Both the position numbers and the translations under genes were made by a program. Below are positions 53,517 through 63,309 of a DNA stretch of 64,000 bases, in pieces. The notes beneath the pieces are model-generated. The model saw only the letters and a list, made by a program, of their open reading frames with translations. It did no database searches and was not told the DNA's origin. Each line of letters opens with the position of its first letter. Positions within the stretch are counted from its first letter, which is position 1. This DNA comes from Aeromonas piscicola (GTDB lineage: Bacteria > Pseudomonadota > Gammaproteobacteria > Enterobacterales > Aeromonadaceae): NCBI RefSeq assembly GCF_000820005.1, contig NZ_CDBL01000034.1, forward strand, positions 79,611 to 143,610, in the 5' to 3' direction.

Positions 53517-53843
53517 ATGGGGTATGCTAAAGTGAAGGACATTTCAAAAGAAACTTCTTTTGGTTATAAAAAAGAGCTTTTTCATTTAAATGAAAATCCG
53601 ACAATTGAAATCATCACCTTTTTAAGGGAGGGGAGGGAACACAAGCATGACGTGTTTGAAACTTTTGTTGTTTTAGAAGGTTCCGGTATTGTTTACTCAG
53701 GAGAGCAATCTATACCCGTCTCCGTAGGAGATATAATCACCATTCCACCTAATACGATACATTGGATGGAACCGGAACAAGGGGGCACGCTTTCTGGCTT
53801 TCTCTGGTATCATGATACACAATGTAGATATCATTGCTCATAG
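53517..53843 (+). CDS. Small cupin-domain protein
   Basis: 108 aa. A single Cupin_2 barrel: EHKHDVFETFVVLEGSGIVY (His-x3-Glu motif) and PVSVGDIITIPPNTIHWMEP (Gly-Asp and second His). Metal-binding residues His/His/Glu/His are largely present. Start ATG 53517 chosen because the upstream extension to 53424 does not look coding. Stand-alone small cupins are often sugar or isomerase-like enzymes or sensors; specific role unknown. AT-rich, likely transferred. Confidence 0.7.
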   Translation: MGYAKVKDISKETSFGYKKELFHLNENPTIEIITFLREGREHKHDVFETFVVLEGSGIVYSGEQSIPVSVGDIITIPPNTIHWMEPEQGGTLSGFLWYHDTQCRYHCS

Positions 53844-53940
53844 AGATGCTCACTCTAGTTTTATTTCAAACCTAACTATTGTTATCATTGATGGATATAA
53901 GCTATTTAATTCATAAGCAAGCAGTGTCACTCTAAATAAT

Positions 53941-54201
53941 TTATTTCCTAGGTGTAGGATTTATAGAGAGCGCTTCAATTTGCCAAGTTCTAAATCCAAG
54001 GTGTAATAGGTCTTTTTCTGGTAGGGTACATTTATATGTTCCATCGGGGCCGGGGGTTGATAAATTAATTACAAAGAGCTCGCTATGGGGCATTCCTATA
54101 GCACAGGGTGGAGAGTTTTCGCCAATTTTGGTACACGACGTCAGTATTTTCTGGTTCTTGGCTATGCTACATTTGGTAATCGATGTCAACGATGGTCGCA
54201 T
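53941..54201 (-). CDS. Hypothetical protein (86 aa), doubtful
   Basis: Begins MRPSLTSITKCSIAKNQKIL; the second half (PHSELFVINLSTPGPDGTYK, LLHLGFRTWQIEALSINPTP) is protein-like. Could be a complete small gene or the end of a truncated one. Not recognised. Confidence 0.33.
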   Translation of the reverse strand: MRPSLTSITKCSIAKNQKILTSCTKIGENSPPCAIGMPHSELFVINLSTPGPDGTYKCTLPEKDLLHLGFRTWQIEALSINPTPRK

Positions 54202-54529
54202 CGGTTAGCACTGTAGAGAAGATATGTCCCTACTTGCCCTTAATAGACGTGAATCTTTGTATCATTGCCAGTCTATAATGGAAAATAGTAGGGGGCTGAT
54301 TGCTGGGCCAGCATGGTTATGACAAGTCTTGTCGCGTTGCTCATTTCACTTTGATGGCAAGGTGTTGGTAATTATCGTTATGCCAAGCTGGCTATGGTAG
54401 GCAAGAGCTAGATTTCCGACATTATGAGCGCTATTAGCCTCAACTAATCCTATTAAATGAAAGATTCATCTTTATATTGCGCGATATATCAAACCCTTAT
54501 ATACGCTGGCATAGTTAGTTCAATCTTTA
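54202..54529. other. Gap: no gene seen
   Basis: No convincing coding frame; borders a decayed yggE-like gene. Confidence 0.45.
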
Positions 54530-55252
54530 TTATTGAGGTTTTTACCTCTGTGTTATCCACTTTTTGCTTTTTTTCTCTCGTCGTCAGCGCTCTGCTGTTA
54601 GCGATTGAAGTTCTGCCCCTCCCCCGACCTGCTGGTCAGCGGCTACGCTGAACAGAAAGTCGAACCCGATATGCTGACGCTCAACATCGAAGTGAATGTG
54701 TTGGATAAACAGGGTCTGAAAGCCAAACAACAGGCCGATAGAACGGTTGGAGCGTTCCTCAGTCAATTGAAAAAGTTTGGCATCAAGAGTAGCGATGTTG
54801 AAGCTGGGAATCTGATCGTCTCTTCGGAGTATCAATATGCCAATAACAAAAAACCGGTACTGCTGGACTACCGTGCTTAACGGCACTTGATAGTCAAACT
54901 CTATCAACTCGACAAGTTGAGCCCCTTGATGGATAGCGCGCTTAACTCCGGATTGGAGTCTGTATCACAGATTGAGTATGGATTGAAATCTCCCCAGACA
55001 ATCAGAGAGCAGGTTAGACAGTGGGCTGTTGAAGATGCCAAAACCAAGGCTGACTCTCTTGCAAAGGCTTTTTGGATGAAGCTTGGAAAAATATACAGTG
55101 TGGAGTATCTAAATAGATCGCCCATTACTGCTTACAGTAGTGTTCTCAAGAGTGGATATATAGTCAATACGTTGATGGTGGAGGATAATAGCTATCAACA
55201 ACAGCAGGTCAAGGTAACAGACGATATTAAAATAGTCTTCCTACTGGAGTGA
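54530..55252 (+). pseudogene. YggE-like SIMPL-domain protein, broken
   Basis: The signal-peptide-like start (FCFFSLVVSALLLAIEVLPL) is in a different frame from the SIMPL domain that follows (LLVSGYAEQKVEPDMLTLNI), and TAA at 54878-54880 stops that frame in the middle of the conserved LDYRA-x-RHLIVKLYQLDK segment. The rest reads to 55252 (ending DIKIVFLLE). Aligns along its length with E. coli YggE, a periplasmic protein linked to oxidative stress. A frameshift and a nonsense mutation inactivate it. Confidence 0.8.
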
Positions 55253-55275
55253 TGTTCTATCTTGCAGCTTGTGTA

Positions 55276-55654
55276 TGGATTTGACCCCATAGTACCAGAC
55301 ACTTTTTCCCGCTTAGGGTTCATCCCTAAGCGCTGTACGGGTGGTGCTCGTTATAATGCTTAAACGCTATGGCCAAATTACCTACCGCTGTTCGGCTATC
55401 TGGTTTCGGCATCATCTCGATATAGCCTCGCCTCATTATCTTCACGAAGCTCTCCGCTATACCGTTGCTCTGTGGGCTTCTCACCGCAGTCGTTCTGGGC
55501 CCCAACCCGATTTCTCGTGCAAACGCGCGAGTCTCATGGGCTCGATACGCCGAACTATTATCTGTCAGCCATTCCACCAGTGAGGCCGGCAACGAATCCC
55601 CGAAGCGACGTTCGACAGACCTCCGCATGACATCTTGCTCAGTGTCACTGTCGT
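55276..55654 (-). mobile_element. Truncated copy of the 39924 IS3 element
   Basis: TGGATTTGACCCCATAG at 55276 is the same end as the full IS; homology runs through the 3' part of orfB ([30 protein letters not shown]) and stops near 55654. A ~25-base deletion near 55320 removes the orfB stop region. No second end. Confidence 0.85.
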
Positions 55655-55762
55655 ATGGAAGCAGGGGTGATTCAAACATCACGAAAGTTGATGTCATCAT
55701 AACAGTAGAGATAATGTATAGTCGCAAAATTCACCAAAAATATACACAAAATGGAGTTCTTA

Positions 55763-56254
55763 GTGAAAAAATTCATTGGCCTCGTGATACTACTGCTTAC
55801 AGCATGCAGCCAGCCCCATCCAATATCAGTCAAAGAGCGCATAAGAAATTATGGTGAGGGATATTTATCCGGCTCTCACTGGAGTATTACCACGATCTAC
55901 GGTGATAAAATTGAAAATATTGATCGGACTGCTAATAATGTTTTATTCCTCGACATGCCAAGTCAAAATGAAAAAAAATCTGTGTTTAGAGTTTCTTTCG
56001 GATGCAATAGCAGTAGTGGAATCTATAAAACCAATGCACAAGATATCTCTTTCACGCCTGGAGCTACAACGGCGGTTCTTTGTGATGAGTTAGCTGACGC
56101 TGAGTATAAGGTACGACAAGCACTCATAGCCACACGTAGCTATCATCTTTTCCAAAATGAGCTTGTGTTTTATAACAAAGATGGCATTTCAATCCTCGAG
56201 CTTACGCGTCGAGTCCCTTCACATGATAATGCAAAAAGTGAACAAGCTGAATAG
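55763..56254 (+). CDS. META-domain (HslJ-like) lipoprotein
   Basis: 163 aa. GTG 55763 has GGAG 6 bases upstream; the ATG at 55751 overlaps that site. Lipoprotein leader MKKFIGLVILLLTAC with Cys15. The mature protein has the META pattern: HWSITTIYGDKIE, VSFGCNSSSGIY, ISFTPGATTAVLCDE and FYNKDGISILELTR. META/HslJ proteins sit in the outer membrane or periplasm and are linked to stress or novobiocin resistance in E. coli. AT-rich; placed between IS scraps. Confidence 0.72.
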   Translation: MKKFIGLVILLLTACSQPHPISVKERIRNYGEGYLSGSHWSITTIYGDKIENIDRTANNVLFLDMPSQNEKKSVFRVSFGCNSSSGIYKTNAQDISFTPGATTAVLCDELADAEYKVRQALIATRSYHLFQNELVFYNKDGISILELTRRVPSHDNAKSEQAE

Positions 56255-56331
56255 GCTATGCGTTTGCTGGATATACCCAACCTGTGCAGATCTAGTTATC
56301 ACCTGACACCGGCCTCAAACTGGTGTCTTGT

Positions 56332-56401
56332 TTACGCTACTTTAATGCGCACTTCCTTCGGTATCAATTTCAGACCCTTCTTGAACATGTTGTAGGGGGC
56401 G
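56332..56401 (-). pseudogene. 3' end of an unidentified gene
   Basis: The minus strand encodes 22 protein-like residues ending in a TAA (APYNMFKKGLKLIPKEVRIK then VA). It is cut on its 5' side by the IS5 remnant. Too short to identify. Confidence 0.35.
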
Positions 56402-56690
56402 TTGTTGCCTAAATCAGCCAGCAAGTCATGACTTACCCAGCCCCAGGTGACTACACTCGGGGCTTTCTGACAGGTAGACCCAGGGTATTCAGTTTGTTTA
56501 TCGTACTTACATACGCCATCACTTCTCCTACCTGGCCGTTGTATTCTCGTAGCGTGATTTTCCCTGCCATCAACTGTTTGAACCGGGACATCGCTGTTTC
56601 CGCCAGCGAGCGGCGGTGATATCCCGATATCTTCTCTTCCAGTGCACCAGCCCTTCCTTGCGCATCACCAGCATGGGGGCTTTCATAGCC
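56402..56690 (-). pseudogene. IS5-family remnant, second copy
   Basis: Encodes KISGYHRRSLAETAMSRFKQ to the end TLGLPVRKPRV (stop at 56451), closely matching the scrap at 11245-11466. The flanking GTTGTTGCCTAAATCAG near 56400 is also found near 11190, so both stem from the same IS type. Confidence 0.72.
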
Positions 56691-56754
56691 CTGTATTCTT
56701 GCGAGGCGGGATACAGGCTCTCGCCCCTTTGTGCCCATCAGGGCCGCTTCCTTC

Positions 56755-57963
56755 TTATTTGCTTGGTAGATCACCAGCCACAAACTCAGCCCACGCATCC
56801 ATCATAGGGCGCCGCTGATCGAGCAAATCAGTACGGTGGTATGCAGCTTCTACCTTGTTTTGAACTGTATGGGCTAACGCTCGTTCAGCGAGATCCCGCG
56901 CATAGCCTTGCTCGCTGCACCAGTCCCGAAAGCTCGAACGAAAGCCATGAGCAGTTGCCATTCTACCAAGAGTACAACTCTCCGCTTTAGCTCTTCTCAG
57001 AAACATAGTCAGCACAGTGTCCGAGAGCGGAACTTGGTCTCGGGGCGAAGGGAATACCAGTTCATCGTGTAATCCCTGCAATCCCATCAGAATCTCGACG
57101 GCGCGAAGAGATAACGGAACACGATGTTGTTGTTTGGCCTTCATACGCTCAGCAGGCAAGGTCCAGATCCTTGCTTCCAAGTCTACTTCTGACCACTTCA
57201 TGGCTCTGACTTCACCTGAACGGCAAGCAGTCAGGATCAAGAACTCCAGCATTGAGCGGGTTACATCGTACTGTTGCGTTGTTCTCAGGTGTTTTTGCAC
57301 AAATGCAGGGATATCACGCCAGGGCATCGCAGGCTGATGCTCTACTCGCACTGACTTGCTTGGCTGAGCCGGTAGTAAGTGGTTCACCACATCCACAGGG
57401 TTTGCAGAGGTATAGCCATGAGCCCATGCCCAAGCCATCACTGCGTGTAGGCGCTGCTTAACACGGCTTGCTGTTTCCGGGATCGTCAGCCATATCGGTT
57501 GCAAAACGGAAGCGATATGGGCTGGGGTGATGGTATCAATGGAGATAGCGCCAATTGCAGGAAAGGCATATTGCTCCAATGTGGTAATCCACTGTTTACC
57601 GTGTTTGGGGTTCTTCCAGCCTGGTAACAAGCTTTCGTAAACCAGTCTGGCAGATGCTTCCAAGGTCGGGATCTTCGGCTTGTTCTGCTCCTGCAGCCGG
57701 ATCTCTAGTGGGTCCAGATTATTTGCCAGCTGTTCCCGCATTACCTGGGCGTCTCGAGCAGCGTCAGCGATAGAGATCTCAGGATAAGTCCCGAGGCCAG
57801 CGTTACGTCGTTTCTTCGTCAGTGGGCTGACATAGCGGAACACCCACTTTCCTCTGCCCTTGATGGTAGAGGGGTGTAGCGTCAACCCGGTGACGCCACC
57901 ATGAGCAAGGGGCTTATCTTCAGGCTTGATGTTGCGGGCTTTGGTATCGGTGAGGATTGCCAT
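56755..57963 (-). CDS. int: P4-type tyrosine recombinase (island integrase)
   Basis: 402 aa. An N-terminal DUF4102 arm-binding domain (MAILTDTKARNIKPEDKPLA, GGVTGLTLHPS, WVFRYVSP) and a C-terminal catalytic domain with all key residues: Arg248 (TACRSGEVR), His339-x2-Arg342 (AHGFRSSFRDW), His365 (ALAHT) and Tyr375 (EAAYHRTD). ATG 57963 has AGGAGG about 7 bases upstream; longer frames run into the arm-type repeats. It catalyses integration and excision at the tRNA-Ser 3' end and appears functional. It lies next to attR, reading inward. Confidence 0.95.
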   Translation of the reverse strand: MAILTDTKARNIKPEDKPLAHGGVTGLTLHPSTIKGRGKWVFRYVSPLTKKRRNAGLGTYPEISIADAARDAQVMREQLANNLDPLEIRLQEQNKPKIPTLEASARLVYESLLPGWKNPKHGKQWITTLEQYAFPAIGAISIDTITPAHIASVLQPIWLTIPETASRVKQRLHAVMAWAWAHGYTSANPVDVVNHLLPAQPSKSVRVEHQPAMPWRDIPAFVQKHLRTTQQYDVTRSMLEFLILTACRSGEVRAMKWSEVDLEARIWTLPAERMKAKQQHRVPLSLRAVEILMGLQGLHDELVFPSPRDQVPLSDTVLTMFLRRAKAESCTLGRMATAHGFRSSFRDWCSEQGYARDLAERALAHTVQNKVEAAYHRTDLLDQRRPMMDAWAEFVAGDLPSK

Positions 57964-57987
57964 CAGGTAACCTCCTTGAGAATTGAA

Positions 57988-58006
57988 TATGCCACTCAGT
58001 ATGCCA
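57988..58006 (+). repeat. Candidate integrase arm-type site, right end
   Basis: TATGCCA-CTCAG-TATGCCA, period 12, same orientation as 3510-3528, just upstream of int. A looser third copy (CATGCGCA) follows. Binding by Int here could also repress its own gene. Confidence 0.5.
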
Positions 58007-58126
58007 CCAAGCATGCGCAGTGGTAATATGTGATTGGGATGGATTGGACGGTGTTTGTTTCTAATGTGCTGATAGTAAAGGGCTTGCTGGATTGGTGTGG
58101 AGTTGATTGGACTTAATTACGGCGGG

Positions 58127-58141
58127 CACCTCCTCCGCCAT
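58127..58141 (+). repeat. attR-type direct repeat
   Basis: Exact 15-bp match to the 3' end of the tRNA-Ser gene (3440-3454); bases before it do not match the tRNA. Confidence 0.82.
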
Positions 58142-58151
58142 TTATTCAGCC

Positions 58152-58181
58152 AAAAAGGCCATCCGAAAGGATGGCCTTTTT
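58152..58181 (+). terminator. Terminator, probably the original one of tRNA-Ser
   Basis: AAAAAGGCCATCC pairs perfectly with GGATGGCCTTTTT around GAAA. It lies 10 bases past attR, where the terminator of the uninterrupted tRNA gene would be. Confidence 0.9.
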
Positions 58182-58378
58182 ACTATGTGCTATTTCTACT
58201 CCTTGCTCGGTTTTCAATTGCGTTTTTATGCAGAAAAATGGCGAAATGGTAGCATAAACTGTGGGATAGCTCTGATTTTGTAATGTGCTGGGGTGTGTCA
58301 TCTATTGACGCTTGTTAACATGCGGCATGTTTCCATGTTTGGCTAGCCGACCTTGTGCACAATACCCATACCCTAGAG

Positions 58379-59149
58379 ATGAACACCCTGCATGCGCTGG
58401 ATCTCATAGCCCAGTTTGAGACGGCGGCAGATGAGTGCACCATAGTGACCCTGTTGCGTGAACTGACCGAGCGCATGGGATTCGATCATTTCAGGCTCGG
58501 TCTGATTTTCCCCAGCACCATTCAACGTCCCGACGTCATAATCTTCAACGGTTGCCCGCAAGCCTGGGTGGATACCTATACCAGCAGCCGCTTCTTTGCC
58601 ATCGATCCCATCGTCAAACGCGGCATGACTCAGAGCACCCCCATTCTGTGGGCCGATGTGCTGCGCGATGACGAGGATTGCGATGAGCAGGGCCGGGAGG
58701 TGATGCAACTGGCCAGCGAATACGGCATTCGCGATGGCGTGACGTTTCCCTGGCACGGAGCCAACGGTCATGTGGGCCTGCTCTCCTTTATTACCAGTGA
58801 ACCTCGCACCAGGGCGCAGTGGCTCTCTGCTGTGCCTTTTCTCAGCTGGCTCTCCATGCACATTTTCGAGGCGGTGGCCCGGGTCTGCCTAGCCGGTCTG
58901 TCGCCCCACGATGCACTGAGTCTGCGGGAGCTGGAGGTGTGCCGCTGGGCTGCGGAGGGAAAGCAGGTGAGCGATATTGCCCAGATATTGGGGATCACCC
59001 CTCGTACCGTGACATTTCACCTGAACAATGTGGTGAGCAAGCTGGGGGCCAGCAGCAAGAGTCAGGCCATCTCATGGGCTCTGAAGCAGGGGATGGTCAG
59101 GTTGAATGTGGAGATGGCGCTGGTTGCCAATGTGGATGAGAAGCAGTGA
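58379..59149 (+). CDS. LuxR-type quorum-sensing regulator (solo)
   Basis: 256 aa from ATG 58379 (264 aa from GTG 58355). An N-terminal autoinducer-binding domain keeps all six key acyl-homoserine-lactone residues: Trp63, Tyr67, Asp76, Pro77, Trp91 and Gly120 (WVDTYTSSRFFAIDPIV, ILWADV, RDGVTFPWHG). The C-terminal GerE HTH is LSLRELEVCRWAAEGKQVSD to VTFHLNNVVSKLG. It resembles AhyR/AsaR but no luxI lies beside it, so it probably answers signals made elsewhere. It precedes hcp, and its 3' end is copied before the other hcp, which hints at control of T6SS by cell density. Confidence 0.9.
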   Translation: MNTLHALDLIAQFETAADECTIVTLLRELTERMGFDHFRLGLIFPSTIQRPDVIIFNGCPQAWVDTYTSSRFFAIDPIVKRGMTQSTPILWADVLRDDEDCDEQGREVMQLASEYGIRDGVTFPWHGANGHVGLLSFITSEPRTRAQWLSAVPFLSWLSMHIFEAVARVCLAGLSPHDALSLRELEVCRWAAEGKQVSDIAQILGITPRTVTFHLNNVVSKLGASSKSQAISWALKQGMVRLNVEMALVANVDEKQ

Positions 59150-59313
59150 TTTCATTGGTATTGAGCAAGTAGTTGCGCGATCTGCAAAATATTCGACTGA
59201 GTGGGCAACTATTTATGGTGTAAAGAGCGATAATGCACAACTTATTGCGCTGCATGAGTGAGGTTTGGTTGGGCGTTTTATTTAAGGTGCTGAAATATAA
59301 GGGTTAAAAAGAG

Positions 59314-59329
59314 TGGCATGGTCACTGCT
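59314..59329 (+). promoter_or_regulatory. Sigma-54-like promoter of hcp (chromosomal copy)
   Basis: TGGCATGGTCACTGCT, identical to 29372-29387, with canonical GG-N10-GC spacing, about 53 bases before hcp. The ~50 bases that follow are also conserved between the copies. Confidence 0.65.
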
Positions 59330-59381
59330 AATGGTTTGGTCGAGTGCTATCTCATTTAACCAACCCATCAGGAGCATACAC

Positions 59382-59900
59382 ATGCCAACTCCATGTTATA
59401 TCAGCATCGAAGGTAAAACCCAGGGCAATATCACCGCCGGTGCCTTCACCTCCGACTCCGTCGGCAACATCTTCGTGCAGGGCCACGAAGACGAGATGCT
59501 GGTGCAAGAGTTCCAACACGTCGTCACAGTGCCGACCGATCCGCAATCCGGTCAGCCTGCCGGCCAGCGCGTCCACAAGCCGTTCAAGTTCACCGTCGCC
59601 CTGAACAAGGCCGTGCCGCTGATGTACAACTCCTTGGCCTCCGGCGAGATGCTGCCCAAAGTGACCCTGAAGTGGTATCGCACCTCGGTCGAAGGCAAAC
59701 AGGAGCACTTCTTTTCCACAGTGCTGACTGACTCCACCATAGTCGACATCGACTGCCAGATGCCCCATTGCCAGGATCCGGCGAAGTCTGACTTCACCCA
59801 GCTGATCCAGGTCTCTCTGGCGTATCGCAAGATTGACTGGGAACACACAGTGGCAGGTACCTCCGGCTCTGACGACTGGCGTGCACCTATCGAGGCCTAA
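59382..59900 (+). CDS. hcp: T6SS tube protein Hcp (chromosomal copy)
   Basis: 172 aa, nearly identical to the island Hcp (differences at about residues 20, 45, 47 and one Ala/Ser near 118). AGGAG lies about 8 bases before ATG. Either copy should be able to build the tube; which is dominant cannot be told. First gene of the cluster downstream of the LuxR solo. Confidence 0.97.
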   Translation: MPTPCYISIEGKTQGNITAGAFTSDSVGNIFVQGHEDEMLVQEFQHVVTVPTDPQSGQPAGQRVHKPFKFTVALNKAVPLMYNSLASGEMLPKVTLKWYRTSVEGKQEHFFSTVLTDSTIVDIDCQMPHCQDPAKSDFTQLIQVSLAYRKIDWEHTVAGTSGSDDWRAPIEA

Positions 59901-59991
59901 GCCTCGAGTCCTTATTGACGTTATTCCTTGTAATGTACCCCAGGGTTCTGGCGTTCACAGTGTCAGTGGTCGCCAGGCCCGTGCAAGCTTT

Positions 59992-60027
59992 CTCCGGCCT
60001 GTTCGTCTGGACGTGGTCGGAGCTTTT
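59992..60027 (+). promoter_or_regulatory. Hairpin between hcp and PAAR (candidate attenuator)
   Basis: CTCCGGCC (59992-59999) pairs with GGTCGGAG (60015-60022), then CTTTT. Matches the place and the 3' sequence of the hairpin at 30042-30072, with compensating loop changes. Confidence 0.5.
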
Positions 60028-60089
60028 GTGTTTTGCCATATGGCTGAAGGCATCGACCTTATTGCAAAGCACAACAGAGGTCAGTCGTG

Positions 60090-60383
60090 ATGTGTCCCAC
60101 TATTGCGTTGCCCGGTGAGATCGGCACCGAGCGCCATGGGCTTCACCCATCCCCCGTGATTGCCGAGAGCCCGGACGTCTTTCTCGATGGCAAACCGGTG
60201 GCCCGGCAGGGTGATCCGCTGGCCCCTCACGTCAAACCCAACAATCCTCCCCATCCGCGCAGCATCTCGGAGGGCATTGGCTCCGTGTTGTGCTCTTTAC
60301 GGCGCTGTGGCAAACCCATCGCCATGACCGGCACCGGTTGCGGTGGTGTTGCGATTGGCTCGGGCAACGGACAGGCAGGATAA
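60090..60383 (+). CDS. PAAR-domain spike tip protein
   Basis: 97 aa, homologous to 30169-30456 along its length ([32 protein letters not shown]). It differs in the middle: [18 protein letters not shown] replaces [14 protein letters not shown], adding four residues and two Cys. That change lies in a PAAR repeat turn and may alter metal binding or effector docking. 11 bases before vgrG. Confidence 0.9.
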   Translation: MCPTIALPGEIGTERHGLHPSPVIAESPDVFLDGKPVARQGDPLAPHVKPNNPPHPRSISEGIGSVLCSLRRCGKPIAMTGTGCGGVAIGSGNGQAG

Positions 60384-60394
60384 GGAACAGCGTT

Positions 60395-62440
60395 ATGGCA
60401 GACAGCACAGGATTACAATTTACCGTCAAGGTGGGGGCGCTGCCCGAGAGCACCTTCGTGGTGGCCGAGTTTGCGTTGGAAGAGGCGCTGAACGGACCTT
60501 TCCAGCTGCGCTTGGAATTGGCGAGCCCAGAGCCCGACGTCGACTTCGGCGCCGTGCTGGACCAGCCGTGCGAACTGCTGGTGTGGTACAACGGCGAGTT
60601 GCAGCGCCGGGTGTGCGGGGTTGTGAGTGATTTTGCGCAAGGGGACAGCGGTTTTCGCCGTACTCGTTATCAGCTGCAGGTGCAGCCGGCGCTGTGGCGG
60701 CTTTCGCTTCGTCACAATTCCCGCATCTTCCAGGCGCAAAAGCCTGACGAAATCCTCTCCATCCTGCTGCAAGAGCACGGCATCACCGACTACGCCTTCG
60801 CGCTCAAGAATGAGCATGCCCAGCGGGAATACTGCGTCCAGTATCGCGAAACCGACCTTGCGTTCGTCAACCGGCTTGCCGCCGAAGAGGGGCTGTTCTA
60901 CTTCCATGAATTCGACGCGGGCAAACACCGCATCGTGTTTGCCGACGACGCGGCGGCCCTGACCGCTGGCCCTGAGCTGTTCTTCAACCTCGGCAACCGT
61001 TCGCTGGAGCAGGGCCCCTATGTGCGCCAGTTCCACTACCGCGAGGCGGTACGTCCCTCGGATGTGGAGCTCAAAGACTACAGCTTCAAGACCCCGGCCT
61101 ACGGCCTCTCCCACAAGAAGCAGGGGAGCGAGCTGGAGCACCAGCGCGATACCTATCAGCACTTCGATTTCCCGGGTCGCTACAAGCAGGACGGCAGCGG
61201 CAAGGCATTTGCCCAGCACAGACTCGATGCGCTGCGCAACGATGCTGTGGCAGGCAGCGGCAAGTCCAACAGCGCGGCCCTGCTGCCGGGCCAGTATTTC
61301 TCGCTGACCGAGCACCCGAACGGCAGCCTCAACACCGACTGGCAAATCGTGCGTATCAGCCACACCGGCTTGCAGCCGCAGGCGCTGGAAGAGGAGGGGG
61401 GCAGTGGCCCCACCGTCTACCACAACGAGTTTGATGTGGTCAAAGCCAGCACCAGCTGGCGGGCGCGCATCGGCAGCCCACAGGCACCTTACAAGCCCAT
61501 GGTGGATGGCCCGCAAATCGCGATAGTGGTGGGCCCCGAGGGGGAAGAGATTTACTGCGACGAGCATGGCCGGGTAAAACTGCAATTCCCGTGGGACCGC
61601 TACGGCAGCTCCAACGACCAGAGCTCCTGCTGGGTACGCGTATCTCAAGGCTGGGCCGGCGGCCAATACGGCATGATGGCCATCCCGCGCATCGGCCATG
61701 AAGTTATCGTCTCATTTCTGGAAGGGGACCCGGACCAACCGATTGTCACCGGTCGTACCTTCCATGCCACCAACCGACCACCCTATGAGTTGCCGGCCAA
61801 CAAGACCCGTACCGTGCTGCGCACCGAAACCCACCAGGGTGAAGGCTTCAACGAGCTGCGCTTTGAAGACCAGGCCGGTCAGGAAGAGATTTATATCCAC
61901 GGTCAGAAAGACCTAAACGTGCTCATCGAAAACGATGCGGCCTGGCATATCAAGCACGACCAGCACACCGACATCGACAACGAGCGGGTGACTCGCATCA
62001 AGGCCAACGACCACCTAACGGTGGAGGGGGAGAAGCGCGACCAGGTCAAGGCAGATTATTCCCTCACCGTTGATGCCAGCCTGCACCAGAAGCTGGGCCA
62101 GTCCCTCTTGGTTGAGGCGGGTAGCGAAGTGCATCACAAGGCGGGCATGAAAATCGTGATGGAAGCGGGCTCCGAGCTGACCCTGAAAGTGGGTGGCAGC
62201 TTCGTCAAGATAGACCCGAGCGGTGTCACCCTCAGCGGCGGCTCCATCAAGATGAACTCGGGTGGCGGCCCAGGATCAGGTGCCGGCTGGGGTGGGCAGA
62301 TGCCCGTCCAGCCCAGCGAGGTTGAAGTGGTTGCTCCACCGCCTCCCATGGAGCCGGCGCGTCAGATTGCGACGCTAAAATCAGCCGAGCCTGTGTGTGA
62401 AATTTGTGAGCAGTTGGCCTGGCATGAAGGGGGCAGTTGA
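60395..62440 (+). CDS. vgrG: T6SS spike protein VgrG (chromosomal copy)
   Basis: 681 aa. The first ~620 residues match the island VgrG very closely, through the [19 protein letters not shown] needle end. The tail then diverges completely ([20 protein letters not shown] to [13 protein letters not shown]), consistent with docking of a different adaptor. No enzymatic extension. AAGGA lies about 8 bases before ATG 60395. The stop overlaps the next start (TGATG). Confidence 0.96.
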   Translation: MADSTGLQFTVKVGALPESTFVVAEFALEEALNGPFQLRLELASPEPDVDFGAVLDQPCELLVWYNGELQRRVCGVVSDFAQGDSGFRRTRYQLQVQPALWRLSLRHNSRIFQAQKPDEILSILLQEHGITDYAFALKNEHAQREYCVQYRETDLAFVNRLAAEEGLFYFHEFDAGKHRIVFADDAAALTAGPELFFNLGNRSLEQGPYVRQFHYREAVRPSDVELKDYSFKTPAYGLSHKKQGSELEHQRDTYQHFDFPGRYKQDGSGKAFAQHRLDALRNDAVAGSGKSNSAALLPGQYFSLTEHPNGSLNTDWQIVRISHTGLQPQALEEEGGSGPTVYHNEFDVVKASTSWRARIGSPQAPYKPMVDGPQIAIVVGPEGEEIYCDEHGRVKLQFPWDRYGSSNDQSSCWVRVSQGWAGGQYGMMAIPRIGHEVIVSFLEGDPDQPIVTGRTFHATNRPPYELPANKTRTVLRTETHQGEGFNELRFEDQAGQEEIYIHGQKDLNVLIENDAAWHIKHDQHTDIDNERVTRIKANDHLTVEGEKRDQVKADYSLTVDASLHQKLGQSLLVEAGSEVHHKAGMKIVMEAGSELTLKVGGSFVKIDPSGVTLSGGSIKMNSGGGPGSGAGWGGQMPVQPSEVEVVAPPPPMEPARQIATLKSAEPVCEICEQLAWHEGGS

Positions 62441-63309
62441 TGCCTGCTACCTCCATCGCATCCGTTCCCGATATTGAGCTGGTCAGTGGTGAACAACTCT
62501 ATCTGTTGCTTGATGGTGCTCGTATTGCTGAATTGGAGCGGGTCTTGTTCGAACAGGATGATGCTCCCGCTTATCAGCCCATTTATCTTTATGCACCTTG
62601 GGACAGCCTGCGAGAGGTGAGCCCCTGTCTGGTGTGCGCGACGCCAAAGCTGCTGGACTGGTTCATACAAAACCGTGAACCATCATGGGGTTACCTGCTA
62701 TCGTCCCGGCTTGCCTTGTTGTCTCTGGCCGAACGATTAAGGGCGTTGATCGAAGTTGAAAGCCCCTATGGCAGCCGGATCCTGTTCAAGCTGGCCATGC
62801 CGGAAAGCATGTGGCGGTTGTTCATAGATGATGAACCCTGGCTCTGGTTGGGGATGAGTCAGGTCTGGATCCCGGTGCGACAAGCCAACCAGCAAGTGTG
62901 GTGGCACAAGAGAGCGTCACCTGAGCTGGGGAAGCCGGTTGGCAAACGGTTCAGACTCTCGGATGCGCAGTGGGCTCGCTTGGGGGAAGTCAGCTGGCTG
63001 CACACCCTTGATGTGATCCGGCAACACATGGGCAATTGGTTCCCGGTTCGTTTGCAGGAACAAATTGAGCCTGTTGCATGGATTACCTATTGGGCCGAAT
63101 GGGCTTATGGCAAGGGATTCGAGAGTGAACGGGATTTGCTGCTGTTTTTCAATGTGCTTGGCTACCTCGGCAGTGGCTGGTGTGAGCAGGATGAATATCC
63201 CCGCATCAAGGCGTTGATCACTCAGCCTTCGGCACAAACTCCCTCGCAACGTATTGAGCAAGCCGCTGAGCTGGCGGAAGCATTGAGCAAAAAGGATCAA
63301 GACGCATGA
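62440..63309 (+). CDS. DUF4123 T6SS adaptor
   Basis: 289 aa. DUF4123 features: LYLLLDGARIAELERVLFEQ, YQPIYLYAPWDSLREVSPCL, GYLLSSRLALLSLAERLRAL and RILFKLAMPESMWRLF; then a C-terminal helical half rich in Trp. It is not close to the island adaptor, in line with a different effector. Overlaps vgrG by 1 base and the next gene by 4 bases (ATGA). Confidence 0.87.
   Translation: MPATSIASVPDIELVSGEQLYLLLDGARIAELERVLFEQDDAPAYQPIYLYAPWDSLREVSPCLVCATPKLLDWFIQNREPSWGYLLSSRLALLSLAERLRALIEVESPYGSRILFKLAMPESMWRLFIDDEPWLWLGMSQVWIPVRQANQQVWWHKRASPELGKPVGKRFRLSDAQWARLGEVSWLHTLDVIRQHMGNWFPVRLQEQIEPVAWITYWAEWAYGKGFESERDLLLFFNVLGYLGSGWCEQDEYPRIKALITQPSAQTPSQRIEQAAELAEALSKKDQDA

Noticed and set aside
60413..61699. 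428-codon minus-strand frame opposite vgrG (and a similar one at 30765-31640)
   Set aside because: Shadow of VgrG coding on the other strand due to high-GC codon bias; composition Ala/Val/His-rich with no family features.
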